The notes below the pieces were generated by a model. The model saw only the letters and a program-made list of their open reading frames with translations. It made no database searches and was not told the DNA's origin. A stretch of DNA of 64,000 nt from an uncultured Eubacteriales bacterium (GTDB lineage: Bacteria; Bacillota; Clostridia; Oscillospirales; Oscillospiraceae), in contig UQSF01000004.1 of assembly GCA_900543625.1 (NCBI GenBank), positions 1-64,000 of the forward strand, read 5' to 3'. A program made the translations under genes and the position numbers. Every line of letters starts with the position of its first letter. Positions within the stretch are counted from its first letter, which is position 1. Below are positions 41,365 to 49,936 of the stretch, piece after piece.

Positions 41365-42168
41365 TTATTCCTGAATCTCATCCATCAGCTCGTGGTAAAA
41401 CACGTCGAGCACGCCGACGTAGTGCGGCTTCCACGGTTTGAGCCGGCCGCAGTAGTGGATGATGACCGTATGCGCGCGCACCCAGTCGAGATCGACCGGC
41501 TCGGCAAGCAGCTGCGCGTTGTGCAGCGCAAGGATGCGGTCGCTGAGGTTGTAGACCATGCTGTCGAGCAGGTGCACCCGGTCGCCGTAGAGCGCGGTGA
41601 GAATGTCCTGATCCGGCAGCAGGAACACGTCCTGCTTTTCATCGGCAAAGGCGCGCACACGCTCCATGTCGAGGTCGGCGCGCAGGGCGGGGAGGTTATA
41701 CAGCAGCACGCCGGTATTGATGTAGGGCGCGGCCTCGTCCATGCCCAGACGCGCGGCGTTGAGCTTTTCGAGCAGCTTGCGCGTGTGCGTGCAGGCCATG
41801 AAATACGCATCTCCGAACGGCGCGGCATACAGCGTCGTGAGGGGATTGATGATGACCGTGTCCGCGTCGAGGTAGAGGATGCGCTCGAGCGTGTCCGGCA
41901 GCAGCAGGGGCGCTGCGATGCGGTAATAGATCTGGCGCGGGTAGCGCTTCGACTCCGGAAAGCCGTCGAACATCGCGGGGTCGACGAACACAAAGTGCAG
42001 CCCGACCTCGGGCAGCGCCGCGCGCACGCGCTCCTCATCGGCGGGCGTGAGATCGGAGTGCAGGAGAAAGACCTCGTAATGGCTCGCGCCGCCGTGCAGC
42101 AGCACGCTGCGCATACAATTTAGAAATGTGGGGATATAGCCCCCGTTGATCGCAAAGAGCAGGTTCAT
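41365..42168 (-). CDS. Glycosyltransferase family 8 protein
   Basis: A 267-aa retaining glycosyltransferase of the LgtC/glycogenin type. DxD metal motif in RILYLDADTVIINP near residue 97-110, the sugar-donor segment AAPYINTGVLLYN, QDILTALYGDRV, and the C-terminal IIHYCGRLKPWKP with the second metal ligand His. No signal peptide; acts at the cytoplasmic face. Substrate not predictable. GGGAGG before the ATG; the stop lies on the edge of the terminator. Confidence 0.9.
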   Translation of the reverse strand: MNLLFAINGGYIPTFLNCMRSVLLHGGASHYEVFLLHSDLTPADEERVRAALPEVGLHFVFVDPAMFDGFPESKRYPRQIYYRIAAPLLLPDTLERILYLDADTVIINPLTTLYAAPFGDAYFMACTHTRKLLEKLNAARLGMDEAAPYINTGVLLYNLPALRADLDMERVRAFADEKQDVFLLPDQDILTALYGDRVHLLDSMVYNLSDRILALHNAQLLAEPVDLDWVRAHTVIIHYCGRLKPWKPHYVGVLDVFYHELMDEIQE

Positions 42169-42216
42169 ACGTGTTCCTCCCGAATGCGCTGCAAAATGCA
42201 GACGGTCATATGACGC

Positions 42217-42243
42217 GCGGGCGCTGCATCGGCAGCGCCCGCG
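42217..42243 (-). other. Strong hairpin after the phosphoribosyltransferase gene
   Basis: Stem GCGGGCGCTGC/GCAGCGCCCGC with no T-run on either strand. Probably an mRNA 3' stabiliser or a weak terminator between the two minus-strand genes. Confidence 0.5.
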
Positions 42244-42258
42244 AAAGTCTGTGTGTTA

Positions 42259-42813
42259 TTATGCCTTCGGCGTGCCGTCGGGGTTAAACAGCGGCAGCTT
42301 GCCCAGCACGGTGATGTCGGGGCGGTCGTTGGCGTCGCCCTCGGCGAGCACGGCCATCTTGCCGACGATGATGCCGCCGGCCTCGTTGACGAGCTCCTCC
42401 ATCGCGCGCAGCGACTCGCCGGTCGAGATCACGTCGTCGACGATGACGATGCGTTTGCCGTGGATCAGCTCCGCGTCCGTCTGGTCGAGCACGAGCGTCT
42501 GCACGCCCTGCGTCGTGATGGACTTGACGTGCACCTGAAACACGCTGCTCATGTAGGCCTTGGCCTTCTTGCGGGCGACGAAGTACTTGTCCGCACCGCT
42601 CTGACGGGCCATTTCATACACCAGCGGGATGGCTTTCGCTTCGGGGGCGATCAGATAGTCATATTCCGGCGTCAGCTTGAGCAGCTCGGCCGCGCAATGC
42701 ACGGTCAGCTCCACATCGCCAAACATGACGAACGCGCCGATGTACAGGTCATCGGAGACCTTGCACAGGGGCAGATCGCGCTTTAGCCCGGCGATATCCA
42801 TCTCATATGTCAT
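42259..42813 (-). CDS. Phosphoribosyltransferase, adenine PRT-like
   Basis: A 184-aa type I phosphoribosyltransferase: RIVIVDDVISTGESLRAM is the PRPP-binding signature, and YDYLIAPEAKAIPLVYEMAR resembles the adenine/xanthine PRT family. It is likely to salvage a purine base, but the exact base is not fixed by sequence alone, so no symbol is given. AGGAGG precedes the ATG, and a good promoter (42854-42881) lies about 40 nt upstream. The leader is too short for a purine riboswitch. Confidence 0.83.
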   Translation of the reverse strand: MTYEMDIAGLKRDLPLCKVSDDLYIGAFVMFGDVELTVHCAAELLKLTPEYDYLIAPEAKAIPLVYEMARQSGADKYFVARKKAKAYMSSVFQVHVKSITTQGVQTLVLDQTDAELIHGKRIVIVDDVISTGESLRAMEELVNEAGGIIVGKMAVLAEGDANDRPDITVLGKLPLFNPDGTPKA

Positions 42814-42853
42814 TTGAAATTCCTCCTAATCATAATCACAGGGTAACAAAGAC

Positions 42854-42881
42854 ATTATACATGAACGCCGGAAAAATGCAA
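42854..42881 (-). promoter_or_regulatory. Promoter of the phosphoribosyltransferase gene
   Basis: TTGCAT and a perfect TATAAT with 16-nt spacing on the minus strand. Confidence 0.75.
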
Positions 42882-42932
42882 GACTCCCGACGGCAAAAGA
42901 TGTCTTTGTGTATGTGTCATATGGACGAATGT

Positions 42933-42971
42933 GTTTCGAATATATTTCAGTAAAGTTACCCATTCGAAAAC
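42933..42971. promoter_or_regulatory. Inverted repeat in the symporter upstream region
   Basis: GTTTCGAAT (42933-42941) and ATTCGAAAAC (42962-42971) form an inverted repeat about 20 bp apart in an AT-rich 440-bp gap between divergent genes. A smaller inverted repeat GTGAA CGAAA TTCAC is at 43081-43095, just upstream of the symporter promoter. These may be operators; the rest of 42882-43100 shows nothing recognisable. Confidence 0.4.
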
Positions 42972-43104
42972 AGAATATCAAAATAATGGGAGTTGCCATT
43001 TTCGTGACGCCGTCAGAATATCTAAAAAGTGGTCACGTTCGGCTGGCCCAATCTATGGCATCGTCTAAAATGAACAGTTTGTGAACGAAATTCACGAAAA
43101 ACGG

Positions 43105-43133
43105 TTGCGAATTTCGGGTTTTTAGTGTAAATT
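43105..43133 (+). promoter_or_regulatory. Promoter of the NSS symporter gene
   Basis: TTGCGA and TAAATT with a 17-nt spacer. The leader is about 115 nt and contains a hairpin CCGGACGA/TCGTCCGG (43178-43201). Confidence 0.6.
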
Positions 43134-43254
43134 AGCAATAAGTTCATCGAGAATTTCCCACTTGCGGTTATGGATGCCCGGACGAAGCGGTTATCGTCCG
43201 GCGCTATTGGGGGGGAGTTCCGGGGAAAAGCAATTTGAAATTGGAGGAAAAACA

Positions 43255-44706
43255 ATGGACGAAAACAAACGTGGTTCATTTGGCAGTACAATCGGCTTTC
43301 TGCTCTCTGCCATCGGTTCCGCCGTCGGCCTCGGCAACATCTGGGGCTTCCCGTACAAGATGGGCAGATGCGGCGGCTTCACTTTCCTGATCGTTTACCT
43401 GGCTCTGGCGGCATTTGTCGGCTTCGCGATCATGCTCTCTGAGCTGGCGATCGGCCGCAGCACCGGCTTCGGCCCGGTCAACGCCTACAAGAAGGTCTCG
43501 AAGAAGTTCAAGTGGATCGGCTGGCTGGCCATCATCGCCCCGTTCCTGATCATGACCTTCTACTCGGTCCTCGGCGGCTACTGCATCTATTACATGGTCA
43601 TCAACGTCGTCGGCATGTTCAGCGGCATGCCGGACAGCAGCTCCTTCGGGGCCCTGCTCACCAACCCGTGGGCCAGCATCGGCTGCATGGTTCTGTTCAT
43701 GGCCATCTGCTATCTCATCAACCGCGGCGGTGTCGGCGGCGGCATTGAGAAGTTCAACACGATCGGCATGCCCGCCCTGTTCGTCATGCTCGTCATCGTC
43801 ATCATCCGTGCCTGGACGCTTCCGAATGCGGACGTCGGCCTCAAGTACATGTTCGTCCCCGGCTACGCTCTGAAGGCGGGCTTCTTTGACAAGGCGCCCG
43901 GCTTTATGGAAGTTCTCGCAACGGCCGGCGGTCAGATGTTCTTCTCCCTGTCTCTTGCCATGGGCGCCATGATCACCTACGGCTCCTACCTCGGCAAGAA
44001 TGAGAACCTTCCGAAAAACTCCGTTATCATCGTTATCTCCGATACCATGGTTGCCATCATGGCCGGTCTCGCCGTTATCCCGGCGGCCGTCGCCAACGGC
44101 ATCGCCAAGGGCATGGCCGTCTCCGAGATCAAGCTCGGCGGCCCGAACCTCCTGTTCGCCACGCTGCAGGACGTGTTCCATGACATGGGCACCATCGGCG
44201 GCATCTTCGGCCTGATCTTCTACGCCCTCGTTCTGATCGCGGCCATCTCCTCCGCCATCTCCCTGATCGAGGCGGTCTCCGTCACCTTCATCGACCACGC
44301 CAGCGCCAAGGGTCACGAGCGTGACCGCAACAAGGTGCTCGCCGTCGTCTGCCTCGCCATCACCCTGCTGGCCTGCCTCGTCGCGGTTGACGGCCTCGGC
44401 TCCAACGGCATCGCGCCGAAGGATCTGTTCCACATCAACTCCAAGGCTGACTGGTGCGCTGACTGGCTCGACTTCATGGATATGATCTCCGAAGGCATCG
44501 CCATGCCGCTCGGCGCCATGCTCATGTCCATCATGGTCGGCTGGGAGATCAAGCCGAAATCCCTGTACGGCGAGATCGACAGCGGCTACAACGGCAAGAT
44601 CCACGGCTTCTACACCTTCTGCATCAAGTATCTCTGCCCCGTGATCATGTTCTTCATCCTGCTTGTGCAGATCAGCACGTTCTTCGGTCTGGGCTGGTTC
44701 AACTGA
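43255..44706 (+). CDS. Sodium-dependent transporter, neurotransmitter:sodium symporter family
   Basis: A 483-aa LeuT-fold transporter with about twelve helices that imports an amino acid or amine with Na+. The sodium and substrate region of TM1 reads SAIGSAVGLGNIWGFPYKMG; TM6 to TM8 keep FFSLSLAMGAMITYGSYL and SAISLIEAVSVTFID. The bacterial EL2 and C-terminus are standard for clostridial NSS proteins. The start ATG at 43255 has GGAGG; the substrate is unknown. Codon choice is strongly optimised, suggesting high expression. Confidence 0.94.
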   Translation: MDENKRGSFGSTIGFLLSAIGSAVGLGNIWGFPYKMGRCGGFTFLIVYLALAAFVGFAIMLSELAIGRSTGFGPVNAYKKVSKKFKWIGWLAIIAPFLIMTFYSVLGGYCIYYMVINVVGMFSGMPDSSSFGALLTNPWASIGCMVLFMAICYLINRGGVGGGIEKFNTIGMPALFVMLVIVIIRAWTLPNADVGLKYMFVPGYALKAGFFDKAPGFMEVLATAGGQMFFSLSLAMGAMITYGSYLGKNENLPKNSVIIVISDTMVAIMAGLAVIPAAVANGIAKGMAVSEIKLGGPNLLFATLQDVFHDMGTIGGIFGLIFYALVLIAAISSAISLIEAVSVTFIDHASAKGHERDRNKVLAVVCLAITLLACLVAVDGLGSNGIAPKDLFHINSKADWCADWLDFMDMISEGIAMPLGAMLMSIMVGWEIKPKSLYGEIDSGYNGKIHGFYTFCIKYLCPVIMFFILLVQISTFFGLGWFN

Positions 44707-44736
44707 TCGCAGCAGCGTAAGCTTGCAACCCAACAA

Positions 44737-44780
44737 AACAACCGCAACCGGCAGCCTTCTGGCTGCCGGTTTTTGTTGTG
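44737..44780 (+). terminator. Terminator after the symporter gene
   Basis: Stem AACCGGCAGCC/GGCTGCCGGTT then TTTGTTGT. A second strong hairpin (AAAAGCGCCGTGCAGA with its complement) lies at 44833-44867 and may add insulation. Confidence 0.88.
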
Positions 44781-44917
44781 CCGTGCGCTGCGGCGGCGGT
44801 CACCGTGCAGTCCTGCGCCCGGACATGGAAAAAGCGCCGTGCAGATCGCTCTGCGCGGCGCTTTTCCGCTGGGGGGGGAAAAGAAGATGGAGAAAGAAAA
44901 AGAGAGGATGCATAAAA

Positions 44918-44953
44918 CGCTCGGCGGCGGGGCGGTCACCCGCCGCCGGAGTT
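44918..44953 (-). terminator. Terminator of the HtrA gene
   Basis: On the minus strand a GC-rich stem CGGCGGCGGG/CCCCGCCGCCG is followed by AGCGTTTTATG, 14 bp beyond the htrA stop. Confidence 0.6.
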
Positions 44954-44966
44954 GAGGAGAAGCAAA

Positions 44967-46487
44967 TTATTTCGTGCTGTCGCTGGCGCGGTCAAAGGTG
45001 ACGGTCAGCTTCAGCGTCTCGCCGCTGCGCGAGACGGTCAGCGTGGCGCTCTCACCGGCGGAGTACCCGCGCAGCGCACTGCGCAGCGCATCGCCGGAGG
45101 AGACAGCCGCGTCGTCGATGGCGGTGATAATGTCGCCCGCCTTCAGGCCGGCCTTCTCGGCGCAGCTGCCGCTGTTGACGGCGTTGACATACGCGCCGTC
45201 CGGCATGTTGTAGTACTGCGCGGCACTGTCCGGAATGGTCTGCAGCGTGATGCCGAGTTGGGCGCGGTCGGTCACGGTGCCGTTTTTCATGAGATCGTTT
45301 GCAATGGCCACAGCGTCATTGACCGGGATGGCGAAGCCCAGACCCTCCACGCCGGAGGAGCTGTATTTCGCGGTCACGATGCCGATGACCTGACCGGAGG
45401 TGTTGTACACCGGACCGCCGGAGTTGCCGGCGTTGACGGCGGCGTCGATCTGGAACATGTTGATGCCGCTGTCGGTGCCGTCGGAGGTGGTGATCGTGCG
45501 GTCGAGCGCGCTGATCATGCCGCTCGTCATGGTGAACTCCAGCTCGCCGAGCGGGTTGCCGACGGCGTAGACCGTGTCGCCGACGGACATACTGTCGCTG
45601 TCGCCGAAGGTGACGGGCGTCACGCCGGCGGCGTCGACCTTGAGCAGGGCGATGTCATTGTCCTCGTCCACGCCGACGATGGTCGCCTGATAGGTCGTGC
45701 CGTCGTAGGTGAGCACGGATACGGCGTAGCCGTACTGGTGCGCGGTGGAGATGACGTGGTAGTTTGTGAGCACGTAGCCGTCCTCCGTGATGAAGAAGCC
45801 GCTGCCGCAGCTCGCCTGCGAGCTCGTCTGGCCGAAGTAGTTGGTGTAGGTCACTTCGGTCGTGATGGCGACGACCTGCTTGCATGCCTGGCTGTAGATG
45901 GCCGAGGCGGAGCTCGGGTCGGAGCTGACCGGCTGCGTCACGAGTGTGCCGCTCGAAGCGGAGGCGGAGCTTCCCGCGCTCTTGCCGGAGCGGTTGATGA
46001 GCCCCGCGACTGCGCCGCCGCCGAGCCCGCCCAGCAGTGCACACACGAGGCACAGGCACGCGATGCGCGTGATGAGACGCTTCTGTTCGGGCGTGCGCGC
46101 GGTCCTGGGCCTACGGGCGCGGCGCTTGCGTTTGGGCTTTTCCGCCCATGCGTCGGCGTCCGGCGTGTAGTAGCGCGGCGGGGTGTTGGCCGCGTCGTCA
46201 CTGGGCTGGAAGTTCGCGTCGGCATAGCTGCGCTCGGCCTCTGGGCGGACGATGTGGTAGGTCACGTCGTCACTGTCGTCCACCGGAGCGCCGCAGTTGG
46301 CGCAGAAGCTTGCGCCAGGCTTGAGCACCGCACCGCACTGCGGGCAGGTGCGCGCCGCGGCGGCGTTGTCGTCTGCGGAGGCCTGTGCCTGCGCGGATGT
46401 GTTCGCGTCCGCCTCTTGGGCTGCATCCGATGCTGTGGGGATGCCTTCCGGCTGTTCGTTTTCAGGGATATTGGAAGCGTCGTTCAT
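44967..46487 (-). CDS. HtrA/DegP-type serine protease with N-terminal zinc ribbon
   Basis: A 506-aa membrane-anchored protease for exported-protein quality control. It has an N-terminal zinc ribbon (Cys48, Cys51, Cys62, Cys65: CPQCG and CANCG), a long charged cytoplasmic linker, one helix at about 142-164, the trypsin-like domain with His244 (LTNYHVI), Asp278 (DNDIALLK) and Ser356 (NAGNSGGPV), and one PDZ domain at about 405-500. The zinc ribbon on the cytoplasmic side of an HtrA is a clostridial variation. GGGAGG precedes the ATG. Confidence 0.92.
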   Translation of the reverse strand: MNDASNIPENEQPEGIPTASDAAQEADANTSAQAQASADDNAAAARTCPQCGAVLKPGASFCANCGAPVDDSDDVTYHIVRPEAERSYADANFQPSDDAANTPPRYYTPDADAWAEKPKRKRRARRPRTARTPEQKRLITRIACLCLVCALLGGLGGGAVAGLINRSGKSAGSSASASSGTLVTQPVSSDPSSASAIYSQACKQVVAITTEVTYTNYFGQTSSQASCGSGFFITEDGYVLTNYHVISTAHQYGYAVSVLTYDGTTYQATIVGVDEDNDIALLKVDAAGVTPVTFGDSDSMSVGDTVYAVGNPLGELEFTMTSGMISALDRTITTSDGTDSGINMFQIDAAVNAGNSGGPVYNTSGQVIGIVTAKYSSSGVEGLGFAIPVNDAVAIANDLMKNGTVTDRAQLGITLQTIPDSAAQYYNMPDGAYVNAVNSGSCAEKAGLKAGDIITAIDDAAVSSGDALRSALRGYSAGESATLTVSRSGETLKLTVTFDRASDSTK

Positions 46488-46633
46488 GTTGTTTGCCTCC
46501 CGGCTGTGTTGTTTTTGAAGTGTCTATATCGTAGTCGATATTTGTAACACACGCATGAACAAAGGGCGAAGATTTTTCGAATATTCCAGAAAGCATTTGT
46601 GAACACTGCGTCTGATTTATGAACGCGCGGCAA

Positions 46634-46672
46634 AAAACCGCCCGCACAGATCCTGTGCGGGCGGCGGATGTT
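46634..46672 (-). terminator. Terminator of the GntR-ABC operon
   Basis: Stem CCGCCCGCACAG/CTGTGCGGGCGG, then TTTTTTG on the minus strand. Confidence 0.9.
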
Positions 46673-46685
46673 GTTTGTGCGGATG

Positions 46686-48557
46686 TTACCGGCCGATGCT
46701 GCTGTCAGCCGTTTCATAGGTGTTGGTGGCCGGCTGCGTATCAGGCTCGCCGCCGTACTTGATCGAGTCACCCTCGAGCAGCGGCTTGATGTCGTGCGCG
46801 CGCAGCCACGCGAGCGTGCGCGTGGAATCGGTCAGCGGGGTGTAGTTGACATTGGCGTAGGTCGTATCGCCCGTTGCCGGGTCATATTGACTGAGCTGAT
46901 AGCCGATGGTCACGGCGTAGGCCGTGCTCTGCCGCGTGCCGCTGTCGGTCAGCCAAGCGCGGCCCATGGTGCCGTCCGCGCAGTCGGGCACGATGGCGTT
47001 TTCATACAGGTCGAGCGCCTGCTCGGCCGTCAGCTCCATGTACAGATAGTCGCCGCTTTCGGTCTCATAGCCGATGTTGGCGTAGGTGAGGTGCTCGAGC
47101 GTCATTGGCAGCGCCGGCGTGTTGCGCGTGGCGCGCGCTTCGTCGCAGTTGAGCACCTGCTCGATCTGCGCCAGGCGTGCGCTCGTGTCGGGGAGCGTGT
47201 ATTCGCGCATCAGCACCTTGCCGTTCGAGAGCTTGTAGGTCAGCTGCAGACTGGTGATGCTGGTGTCGTCCGTGATCTTTTCGCGCTCCGTCACGACGGC
47301 GCGGTGGATGTCCTCCACGGCCTGAATGTTCTCCGCCTCGGTGAGCGTGGAGTTGTAGCCGTTGCAGATGATGCGCGCGCTTTTGACCTGCGCGGCATCC
47401 GGGATGCGGCGGGCATAGCCCGAGAGGTCACACTTTGCGCCGACCACGACGAGACAGCACACGGCCGCTGTGACCGCGCAGCCGCGCCAGACCGTGCGCG
47501 GGATGCGCAGGGTCTTGCGGATGACCATCTCGCTGATGACAAAGCCGAGCGCTGCGCCGAGGACTGCCAGCAGCAGGAACGGCGCCAGATGTGCCCGGTA
47601 GGCCGGCACGTTGAGCAGCATGCCGTACACGCCGACCGGCAGCGCCAGCCCGGCGAAGAGCGCCACGATATACTTCAGCACCGGCTTGAGCACCGGGATG
47701 GCGACGGTGTCGCCCGCGCTCTCCATACGGCGGCGCCGGTAGAGCTGACCCGCGCACACGAGCAGCAGCAGCGCGAACGCCGCCCAGACGAGCGGATATA
47801 TCCAGCCGGAGAAGTTGGCAATGGCGACCTCCGCCTCCGTGCCGCTGATCGGGCGCACCAGATCGGCGTGACCGACACTTGTGCGCCGCATGAACAGCAC
47901 CAGCGGGGAGAGCCAGTCGACCGGCAGATCCGCCATACCCGACATGCCGTACACGAACGTGTAGAGCACGGCCTCGACGAGCAGCTGGAAGCCCACGGCG
48001 ATGAAGTTCACGAGCAGGTACAGGCACGGCAGCATGACCACGTGGCCGGTGAACATGGCGCACAGCACGGCGATGCCGTAGAATACGACCGTCTCGAGCG
48101 CGAGTATGCCCAGCCAGATGAGCAGCGGCTCGATGACGAGTTCGAAACGCGTCGCCTCGATGAGCACGGCGAGGCCGAAGATCACGGCCTCGGCTGACAG
48201 CAGCATCACAAGGCCCGCCAGCAGATGCGTGCGGAACATACACCCGCGCTTTATGGGCAGCGACGCTGCCAGCCCCGCGCTGCGCGGCGTGTACAGGTAG
48301 CCGAACATGGCAGCGGCCGCGAGCAGACCCGCGCAAAACGCTGTCAGCGGCAGCAACATCTGCGTCTCGGAGAGAATGACGTTCGAGAGGTAGCTGATCT
48401 GCTCGGTCGACACATACGGTATCGTCGAGCGCGCGTTGAGCAGCACACCCGGCAGCAGGATAAACAGAATGACGCCGTAGATGATCCACAGCGGCCACCA
48501 GCGCGACAGGCACTTGCGAAATTCCGTCCCGTTACAGAAGGATGTCTTTGACGGCAT
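46686..48557 (-). CDS. ABC transporter permease
   Basis: A 623-aa integral membrane protein, partner of the ATPase encoded upstream. About six or more helices in the first 330 residues (LWIIYGVILFILLPGVLL, LLPLTAFCAGLLAAAAMFG, PLLIWLGILALETVVFY), with two further helices and a long hydrophilic region at residues about 375-600 (YRRIPDAAQVKSARI and downstream) that must lie outside the membrane. It is related to exporter permeases of YtrBCDEF-like systems. The start at 48557 has GGGAGG and overlaps the ATPase gene by 26 bp. Confidence 0.85.
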   Translation of the reverse strand: MPSKTSFCNGTEFRKCLSRWWPLWIIYGVILFILLPGVLLNARSTIPYVSTEQISYLSNVILSETQMLLPLTAFCAGLLAAAAMFGYLYTPRSAGLAASLPIKRGCMFRTHLLAGLVMLLSAEAVIFGLAVLIEATRFELVIEPLLIWLGILALETVVFYGIAVLCAMFTGHVVMLPCLYLLVNFIAVGFQLLVEAVLYTFVYGMSGMADLPVDWLSPLVLFMRRTSVGHADLVRPISGTEAEVAIANFSGWIYPLVWAAFALLLLVCAGQLYRRRRMESAGDTVAIPVLKPVLKYIVALFAGLALPVGVYGMLLNVPAYRAHLAPFLLLAVLGAALGFVISEMVIRKTLRIPRTVWRGCAVTAAVCCLVVVGAKCDLSGYARRIPDAAQVKSARIICNGYNSTLTEAENIQAVEDIHRAVVTEREKITDDTSITSLQLTYKLSNGKVLMREYTLPDTSARLAQIEQVLNCDEARATRNTPALPMTLEHLTYANIGYETESGDYLYMELTAEQALDLYENAIVPDCADGTMGRAWLTDSGTRQSTAYAVTIGYQLSQYDPATGDTTYANVNYTPLTDSTRTLAWLRAHDIKPLLEGDSIKYGGEPDTQPATNTYETADSSIGR

Positions 48558-49425
48558 AGTCTGCACCTCCCAGTTCATAAATAAAGATCTCCTCGAGCGT
48601 CAGCGGCACGACGTCGAGATACTGCGGCTGCGCGGTCGAGAGCCGGTTCATGACCTCGGCGGCGTCGCCGTGCACGATCAGCGTGTGCAGGTGTCCCTGC
48701 GCGCTGCGGTGCAGGATGTCGAGCCCCTCGGGCAGCTGCGCCTCGTCCGGCAGGGCGACGAACACCTTGACGATGTTGGCCTGCAGCTCTGCGAGCGGGT
48801 GCTCGAGCAGGACCTTGCCGCCGTTCATGATGCCCACATGGTCGCACACGTCCTCAAGCTCGCGCAGGTTGTGCGACGAGATGAGCACGGTCGTGCCGTT
48901 TTCGGCCACGTCGGCCAGCACAAGATTCCAGACCTGACGGCGCATGACGGGGTCGAGCCCGTCAACCGGCTCGTCGAGCACGAGCACATCCGGCCGCAGG
49001 CACATCGCCAGCCAGAACGCGGCCTGCTTCTGCATACCCTTGGACAGGCGGCGGATCTGACGCTTGGGATCGAGCTGAAACACCTCGCCGAGCTTCTGAT
49101 AGCGCGCGGTGTCGAACTTCGGGTAGATGCCGCGGTAGTAGCGCATCATGTCCGGGATCGTCGCCTGCGGGAAATAGAACACGTCGTCCGGGATGTAGGC
49201 GATGCGCGCCTTGACGGCCGGGTTTTCGTACACGGGCTGACCGTCGATGTCGATCGTGCCGCTGTCCGGGCGATAGATGCCCGTCAGGTGGCGGATGAGC
49301 GTGGATTTGCCCGCGCCGTTCGGCCCGACGAGACCGTACACCGCGCCGCGCGGCACGGTCATGGTCACGCCGTCGAGCGCGCGGAAACCGTCAAACGTCT
49401 TGACAACGTCTCTGACTTCAATCAT
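48532..49425 (-). CDS. ABC transporter ATP-binding protein
   Basis: A 297-aa ATPase: Walker A GPNGAGKST at 34-42, signature RRLSKGMQKQAAFWLAM, Walker B VLVLDEPVDGLDP and switch His in ISSHNLRELED. It has a C-terminal extension of about 90 residues typical of exporter-type ATPases such as YtrB. AAGGAGG sets the start at 49425, within the end of the GntR gene. It powers the permease encoded next. Confidence 0.92.
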   Translation of the reverse strand: MIEVRDVVKTFDGFRALDGVTMTVPRGAVYGLVGPNGAGKSTLIRHLTGIYRPDSGTIDIDGQPVYENPAVKARIAYIPDDVFYFPQATIPDMMRYYRGIYPKFDTARYQKLGEVFQLDPKRQIRRLSKGMQKQAAFWLAMCLRPDVLVLDEPVDGLDPVMRRQVWNLVLADVAENGTTVLISSHNLRELEDVCDHVGIMNGGKVLLEHPLAELQANIVKVFVALPDEAQLPEGLDILHRSAQGHLHTLIVHGDAAEVMNRLSTAQPQYLDVVPLTLEEIFIYELGGADYAVKDILL

Positions 49426-49786
49426 GGTTCGTTCCTCCTTCCGGAATGCGGCGGCGCAGCTCCTCACTGCGCATGCCGAGGTACAGCAGCTCCTGCACGG
49501 CTGCGTCAAATTGCTGCAGCAGCGCGTCCTGCCGCGCGGGATCATCCGGGATCTGGACGCAGACGTAGCTGCCGCGCCCGGCGACGGAGCAGATGTAACC
49601 CTCCGTCTCCAGCTCGCGGTAGGCGCGCTGGATCGTGTTAGGGTTGATGGTCAGCTGTGTCGACAGCTCACGCACCGAGGGCAGCTTCTCGCCCAGCGGC
49701 AGCGTGCCGGACACGATCAGCCGGCGCAGCCCGTCGCGTAACTGTTCGTAGATTGGCCGGGGATCGCGGTAATTGATCGAGATCGT
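49418..49786 (-). CDS. GntR family (YtrA-type) transcriptional regulator with non-standard start
   Basis: A 122-aa repressor: winged helix SINYRDPRPIYEQLRDGLRR to GYICSVAGRGSYV (residues about 3-75) and a short YtrA-type helical tail. It controls the ABC genes that follow in the same operon, as in YtrA systems. No ATG, GTG or TTG is found near the expected N-terminus; an ACG at 49786 falls exactly where the conserved Met precedes ISINYRD, 9 nt after AAAGGTGG. Either ACG is the start or there is a base change. A perfect inverted repeat at 49814-49842 is a likely operator. Confidence 0.82.
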   Translation of the reverse strand, partial: TISINYRDPRPIYEQLRDGLRRLIVSGTLPLGEKLPSVRELSTQLTINPNTIQRAYRELETEGYICSVAGRGSYVCVQIPDDPARQDALLQQFDAAVQELLYLGMRSEELRRRIPEGGTNHD

Positions 49787-49813
49787 AGTGCAGCACCACC
49801 TTTCGTAGCGTAT

Positions 49814-49842
49814 TAACTGTATTAACCGTGTCGGTACAGTTA
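49814..49842. promoter_or_regulatory. Candidate operator of the GntR regulator
   Basis: TAACTGTA and TACAGTTA, a perfect 8-bp inverted repeat 13 bp apart. It lies immediately upstream of the GntR gene where a promoter starting with TTGACA (minus strand, 49863-49868) would be repressed. Confidence 0.65.
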
Positions 49843-49892
49843 GGTTACCATGCGGCGCTGCGTCTGTCAAGGGGTAAGATGGTTTCGGGCGC

Positions 49893-49926
49893 AAAAAGTT
49901 CCCGGACACAATGAGCGTCCGGGAAC
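49893..49926 (-). terminator. Terminator of mnmG
   Basis: Stem GTTCCCGGAC/GTCCGGGAAC followed by TTTTT on the minus strand. Confidence 0.88.
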
Positions 49927-49936
49927 GGCACTTATC

